From positions 1-18,226 of the forward strand of contig URGO01000052.1 of assembly GCA_900547435.1 (NCBI GenBank): a DNA stretch of 18,226 nt. Direction: 5' to 3'. The stretch is from an uncultured Parabacteroides sp. (lineage in GTDB: Bacteria; Bacteroidota; Bacteroidia; Bacteroidales; Tannerellaceae). Below are positions 14,675-18,226 of the stretch, one piece after another. Numbering within the stretch: position 1 is the stretch's first letter; each line of letters opens with the position of its first letter. Below the pieces are notes generated by a model. That model did no database searches. It saw nothing but the letters and a program-made list of their open reading frames with translations, and had not been told where the DNA came from. A program made the position numbers and the translations under genes.

Positions 14675-16207
14675 ATGGAACAACATTCACAAAACATTAA
14701 CAAGGTCATCGTGCGTCCGTTGCAGATGACCGATTACAAACAATTGGCTCAGTCGTTCAGACGTGTCTATTCTGATGGCTCAGATGTTTTTTGGACACGC
14801 GAGCAGATTGAAAAGTTATTGACAATCTTTCCCGAGGGACAGGTTGTAACGGTTGTAGATAACAAGATAGTAGGTTGTGCGTTGTCTATTATTGTAGATT
14901 ATGACCGTGTGAAGAATGACCACACGTATGCAGATGTTACCGGTAATGAGACTTTTAATACGCATAATCCTAAAGGAAATATCCTATATGGTATCGAAGT
15001 ATTTGTGCATCCGGAGTATCGGGGATTGCGTTTGGCGCGTCGTATGTACGAATACCGCAAGGAGCTTTGTGAGAGTCTGAATCTGAAGGCGATTATGTTC
15101 GGAGGACGTATTCCGAATTATCATAAATATGCCGACCAGATGCGTCCGAAAGAATATATTGATAAGGTTCGTAAGAAGGAGATTTATGATCCTGTATTGA
15201 CTTTTCAATTGTCAAATGATTTCCATGTTCGTAAGGTGATGACCAATTATCTTCCGAATGATGAAGAATCCAAACATTATGCGACTCTTTTGCAGTGGGA
15301 TAATATTTATTACCAGCCGAAACCGGAGGTAATTGCCTCGAAGACTACAGTTCGTGTCGGACTGGTACAATGGCAGATGCGCCCCTATAAGAGCATCAAG
15401 GATGTGTTTGAGCAAGTAGAGTTTTTCGTAGATGCTGTGTCGGATTATAAGAGTGATTTCGTTTTGTTCCCGGAATATTTCAATGCGCCGTTGAAGGCGA
15501 AATTAAATGATAAAAGCGAGTCAGAGGCTATCCGCGAGCTGGCACAATATACTGATGAAATCCGTCGCCGTTTCATAGATTTGGCTATTAGTTACAACAT
15601 CAATATCGTCACCGGAAGTATGCCGCAATTGCGTGAGGATGGGCTTTACAATGTAGGGTTCCTTTGCCGCCGCGATGGTTCGTATGAGACCTATGAGAAA
15701 ATTCATATCACGCCGGATGAGGCAAAAAGTTGGGGACTTTCCGGCGGAAAGCGTGTCCAGACATTCGAGACAGATTGTGCCAAAATAGGTATTTTGATTT
15801 GTTATGATGTGGAGTTTCCTGAACTTTCCCGTATCATGGCCGATCAAGGGATGCAGATTTTGTTTGTGCCTTATTTGACGGATACGCAAAATGCTTATTC
15901 GCGTGTAAAGGTGTGTGCCCATGCCCGTGCTATCGAGAATGAGTGTTTCGTGGTGATTGCCGGAAGTGTAGGCAATTTGCCGCGTGTGCATAATATGGAT
16001 ATCCAGTATGCGCAGTCCGGAGTCTTTACTCCATGCGACTTTGCTTTCCCAACAGATGGTATGCGTGCCGAGGCAACCCCGAATACGGAAATGATTCTGG
16101 TATCGGATGTAGACCTTGATTTGCTGAACGAGTTGCATACATACGGAAGTGTACGTAACCTTCGCGACCGTCGTAACGACTTGTATGAGCTCAAGATGAA
16201 GAAATAA
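14675..16207 (+). CDS. Bifunctional GNAT acetyltransferase / carbon-nitrogen hydrolase
   Basis: A 510-residue cytoplasmic fusion. The N-terminal GNAT domain (about 10-180) has VIVRPLQMTDY and the acetyl-CoA-binding segment EVFVHPEYRGLRLARRMY. The C-terminal nitrilase-superfamily domain (about 225-505) begins VRVGLVQWQM and retains the Glu-Lys-Cys triad: Glu267 in LFPEYFN, Lys342 in YEKIHI and Cys376 in ILICYDVEFPE. Such enzymes hydrolyse amides or nitriles, but the substrate of this widespread fusion is not known. The ATG at 14675 was chosen because the alternative at 14657 overlaps the exporter gene by 7 bp and adds only six residues. It follows a ThrE-like gene, so a link to amino-acid or amide metabolism is possible. 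Domain calls are secure. Confidence 0.9.
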   Translation: MEQHSQNINKVIVRPLQMTDYKQLAQSFRRVYSDGSDVFWTREQIEKLLTIFPEGQVVTVVDNKIVGCALSIIVDYDRVKNDHTYADVTGNETFNTHNPKGNILYGIEVFVHPEYRGLRLARRMYEYRKELCESLNLKAIMFGGRIPNYHKYADQMRPKEYIDKVRKKEIYDPVLTFQLSNDFHVRKVMTNYLPNDEESKHYATLLQWDNIYYQPKPEVIASKTTVRVGLVQWQMRPYKSIKDVFEQVEFFVDAVSDYKSDFVLFPEYFNAPLKAKLNDKSESEAIRELAQYTDEIRRRFIDLAISYNINIVTGSMPQLREDGLYNVGFLCRRDGSYETYEKIHITPDEAKSWGLSGGKRVQTFETDCAKIGILICYDVEFPELSRIMADQGMQILFVPYLTDTQNAYSRVKVCAHARAIENECFVVIAGSVGNLPRVHNMDIQYAQSGVFTPCDFAFPTDGMRAEATPNTEMILVSDVDLDLLNELHTYGSVRNLRDRRNDLYELKMKK

Positions 16208-16261
16208 AATAAAAAAACGAATTTTACAGGAAGATTCCCAATTCTTTTCAGATTCGGACGA

Positions 16262-16269
16262 TAGTTTTG
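16262..16269 (+). promoter_or_regulatory. -7 box before the PepSY-like gene
   Basis: TAGTTTTG is a perfect TAnnTTTG element 48 bp before the ATG at 16318. No TTTG -33 box stands at the usual 19-21 nt distance, so the promoter is only partly supported. Confidence 0.5.
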
Positions 16270-16317
16270 CAGTAGAAAATTAAAGCAAAACAAGTATAAA
16301 CTTAAAAAATTACGATT

Positions 16318-16761
16318 ATGAAAAAATTGGTATTCTTCCTGGTTTGTTTGTTCACAATGCAAGTTGTAATGGCAGATAATGATAAACCTATCAGTTTCGA
16401 ACAACTTCCGAAGGCAGCTCAGTCGTTTGTAAAGAAACATTTTGCCAATAAGAATGTGGCATTCTCAAAGGTAGATAAAGGCTTGTTCGATACAACTTAC
16501 GACGTGATGTTTGTCGACGGAGACAAAATAGAGTTTGATAAGCAAGGCAACTGGACAGAAATGAAATGTAAACGTACGTTCGTTCCCGAAGCAGCTGTTC
16601 CGACACAGATTGTAAAGTACGTAAAGACAAATTATCCGGATGCTAAAATCTTACAGATTGAAAAGGACCGCTACGAATATGAAGTGAGATTGTCAAATTT
16701 CTGGGAGTTGAAGTTCGATTTGAAGTATAACTTGATTGATATGGACCGGGATGACGATTGA
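16318..16761 (+). CDS. Small secreted PepSY-like domain protein
   Basis: A 147-residue protein with a clear signal peptide (residues 1-19, MKK followed by a hydrophobic core and cleavage after VMA). The mature part fits the PepSY-like (BLIP-like, DUF2874) family common in Bacteroidota: FEQLPKAAQSFVKKHF, then YDVMFVDGDKIEFDKQGNW, IVKYVKTNYPDAKI and YEYEVRLSNFWELKFD, ending in an acidic DMDRDDD tail. It would be periplasmic or secreted. The family has no established function, and resemblance to beta-lactamase inhibitor protein is structural only. The gene is probably a single transcription unit with a -7 box upstream and a strong terminator downstream. Confidence 0.85.
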   Translation: MKKLVFFLVCLFTMQVVMADNDKPISFEQLPKAAQSFVKKHFANKNVAFSKVDKGLFDTTYDVMFVDGDKIEFDKQGNWTEMKCKRTFVPEAAVPTQIVKYVKTNYPDAKILQIEKDRYEYEVRLSNFWELKFDLKYNLIDMDRDDD

Positions 16762-16788
16762 TTGTCATTCGTTCTGATTAGTTCACAT

Positions 16789-16844
16789 AAAAAAAGGATA
16801 TATTCTTCGGCTACTGCATGATAGCCAAGGATATATCCTCTTTT
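16789..16844. terminator. Bidirectional terminator between the PepSY-like gene and rfbC
   Basis: The left arm 16795-16813 (starting AGGATATATTCTT) pairs with 16822-16839 (ending ATATATCCT) over 18 bp with one bulged C and one G-U pair, leaving an 8-nt loop. The stem is flanked by an A-run on the left (16789-16795) and CTTTTA on the right, so it can terminate both convergent transcripts. Confidence 0.85.
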
Positions 16845-16859
16845 AGTTATGATCTCTCC

Positions 16860-17432
16860 TTATTTGTAAAGATCTTCTTTGTAGTTGAATAGCCAGTCGG
16901 CCTCCTTCAGGAGCGGATGATGTTTGTCTTTTTCAGAAAGAACAACCTTGTCAGCCGGAATCCGCCAGTCAATGCCGAGAGCTGGATCATTCCATGCTAT
17001 GGCACCTTCACTCTGAGGAGCATAGAAGTTGTCGCACTTATACTGGAAGATAACTTCATCGGTCAGGACACTGAAACCATGAGCGAAGCCACGTGGAATA
17101 AAGAACTGGCGATGATTTTCTTCGGTCAGTTCAACTGCCACATGCTGGCCGAAAGTAGGAGAGCCTTTACGAATGTCGACTGCTACGTCGAGGACAGCTC
17201 CTTTTACCACGAGAACCAGCTTGCTTTGTGCGAAAGGTGGTTTCTGGAAATGCAGTCCGCGCAATACTCCATAACATGATTTACTTTCATTGTCCTGCAC
17301 GAAACGTACGGTACGTACTTGTGCGTTGAAATCTCTTTCAGAAAAAGATTCAAAAAAATATCCTCTGTCGTCTTTAAAAAGGCGTGGTTCAATGATGACC
17401 ACGCCCTCTATAGCTGTTTTAATTACTTCCAT
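16860..17432 (-). CDS. rfbC: dTDP-4-dehydrorhamnose 3,5-epimerase
   Basis: The enzyme inverts C3 and C5 of dTDP-4-keto-6-deoxyglucose in the synthesis of dTDP-L-rhamnose for surface polysaccharide. The 190-residue cupin has the expected length and motifs: RLFKDDRGYFFESF, VLRGLHFQ with catalytic His61, VAVDIRKGSPTFG, FFIPRGFAHGF, and YKCDNFY containing the catalytic-site tyrosine (Tyr131). Its start lies one base after the rfbA stop, so the two genes are co-transcribed and probably translationally coupled. It is the last gene before the bidirectional terminator; rfbB and rfbD are not downstream of it and must be elsewhere. Confidence 0.96.
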   Translation of the reverse strand: MEVIKTAIEGVVIIEPRLFKDDRGYFFESFSERDFNAQVRTVRFVQDNESKSCYGVLRGLHFQKPPFAQSKLVLVVKGAVLDVAVDIRKGSPTFGQHVAVELTEENHRQFFIPRGFAHGFSVLTDEVIFQYKCDNFYAPQSEGAIAWNDPALGIDWRIPADKVVLSEKDKHHPLLKEADWLFNYKEDLYK

Positions 17433-17433
17433 A

Positions 17434-18225
17434 TTAATAGTCCAGATTACTTTTACCCGTATGTCCTACTTCATCTATTACTTGCAGCAGATATTTACCG
17501 TACTGGTTCTTCAGCATAGGCTGCGCCAGTTCTCTCAGCTTGTCTGCCGTAATCCATCCCTGACGGAAAGCAATGCCTTCCAGACAGGCAATCTTCAGTC
17601 CCTGACGTTTTTCAATCACCTCGATAAACGTAGAGGCTTCACTCAGAGAATCATGTGTACCCGTGTCGAGCCATGCAAAGCCTCGTCCCAGCGTCTGCAC
17701 CTTCAGTTCCTTGTCTGCCAAGAACTGCTGGTTTACAGTCGTAATTTCCAGTTCCCCACGTGCCGACGGCTTGATGTTCTTGGCTATTTCTACCACTTTG
17801 TTCGGGTAGAAATAAAGTCCAACCACTGCATAGTTCGATTTCGGATGAGCTGGTTTCTCTTCAATCGAGAGACAGTTTCCGTCCTTGTCAAACTCGGCTA
17901 CACCATAGCGTTCCGGATCACTTACCCAGTAACCAAATACCGTAGCTTTCTTGTCCTCTTCTGCCGTGCGAACCGCTTCTTTCAACAATCCGGTCAGACC
18001 TGCACCGTGGAAAATATTATCACCCAGCACCAGACATACACTGTCGTTGCCGATAAACTTCTCTCCAATAATGAAGGCCTGAGCCAGTCCGTCCGGTGAT
18101 GGCTGCTCTGCATACTCAAAGTGCACACCGAAGTCGCTTCCGTCACCTAATAGGCGTTTGAATCCCGGCAAGTCGAATGGAGTAGAGATAATCAGAATTT
18201 CACGAATGCCTGCAAGCATCAGTAC
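17434..18225 (-). CDS. rfbA: Glucose-1-phosphate thymidylyltransferase (5' partial)
   Basis: The enzyme makes dTDP-glucose from glucose-1-phosphate and dTTP, the first step of dTDP-L-rhamnose synthesis. About 264 codons are present. The frame is open to the right edge, where the translation reads V-L-MLAGIREILIIST, an internal family motif; the N-terminal GGSGTRLYP loop is therefore missing because of the window boundary, not a mutation. Visible motifs include PSPDGLAQAF, LVLGDNIFHG, YGVAEFD, IEEKPAHPKSNYAVVGLYFYP, GRGFAWLDTGTHDSL, KIACLEGIA and GYGKYL-like QYGKYLLQV near the end. The internal ATG at 18219 should not be taken as the true start. It is upstream of rfbC in the same operon; the promoter lies outside the window. 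Confidence 0.95.
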   Translation of the reverse strand, partial: VLMLAGIREILIISTPFDLPGFKRLLGDGSDFGVHFEYAEQPSPDGLAQAFIIGEKFIGNDSVCLVLGDNIFHGAGLTGLLKEAVRTAEEDKKATVFGYWVSDPERYGVAEFDKDGNCLSIEEKPAHPKSNYAVVGLYFYPNKVVEIAKNIKPSARGELEITTVNQQFLADKELKVQTLGRGFAWLDTGTHDSLSEASTFIEVIEKRQGLKIACLEGIAFRQGWITADKLRELAQPMLKNQYGKYLLQVIDEVGHTGKSNLDY

Positions 18226-18226
18226 T

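Noticed and set aside
15521..16138. Minus-strand open frame of 205 codons inside the GNAT-nitrilase gene
   Set aside because: It is fully antisense to the catalytic nitrilase domain with no motif of its own.
17290..18099. Plus-strand open frame of 269 codons opposite rfbA/rfbC
   Set aside because: It overlaps two certain rhamnose-synthesis genes on the other strand; its composition is atypical (Phe/Cys/Arg/Gln-rich) and it has no family motif.

Overview
The window looks like chromosomal DNA of a gut-type Bacteroidales bacterium, most likely Parabacteroides or Bacteroides. This is inferred from the gene families (Bacteroidota-type LptC lipoprotein, CNNM/CBS protein next to a PpiD-like foldase, GNAT-nitrilase fusion, PepSY-like protein), from mid-range GC, from weak Shine-Dalgarno signals, and from several promoters that fit the Bacteroides consensus TTTG-N19-21-TAnnTTTG. 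No mobile element, CRISPR array, tRNA or rRNA was seen. The species is not determined.

Left region (1-4067, + strand): a three-gene set ending in a strong terminator. The first gene, cut by the left edge, joins a membrane-anchored NapC/NrfH-type tetraheme cytochrome c to an FGE/SUMF1-fold domain that lacks the two formylglycine-generating cysteines. It is followed by two exported proteins with twin-arginine signals and lipobox-like cysteines: a Gfo/Idh/MocA NAD(P)-dependent oxidoreductase and a xylose-isomerase-like TIM-barrel protein. The set suggests sugar or glycoside redox chemistry outside the cytoplasm, possibly linked to the quinone pool. This is the most interesting part of the window, and the link is inference.

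Middle-left (4068-6249): a divergent pair, a nucleoside-hydrolase-like lipoprotein (-) and cutC (+). Each has a near-perfect Bacteroides promoter, and a 7-3-7 palindrome overlaps the hydrolase promoter.

Centre (6250-13170, + strand): an envelope-biogenesis cluster of a FadL-like outer-membrane beta-barrel, a periplasmic TPR protein, LptC, a CNNM/CBS/CorC membrane protein and a large PpiD-like parvulin foldase, closed by a terminator. The TPR, lptC and CNNM genes lie end to end in one reading frame, separated only by stop codons. A perfect 16-bp inverted repeat lies inside the lptC signal-peptide coding region.

Right (13171-18226): a ThrE-type threonine/serine exporter with a good promoter, followed 11 bp later by a GNAT-carbon-nitrogen hydrolase fusion protein. 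Next is a small secreted PepSY-like protein. A strong bidirectional terminator separates these from the convergent dTDP-L-rhamnose genes rfbA (cut by the right edge) and rfbC on the - strand. No gene-free gap exceeds 300 bp.
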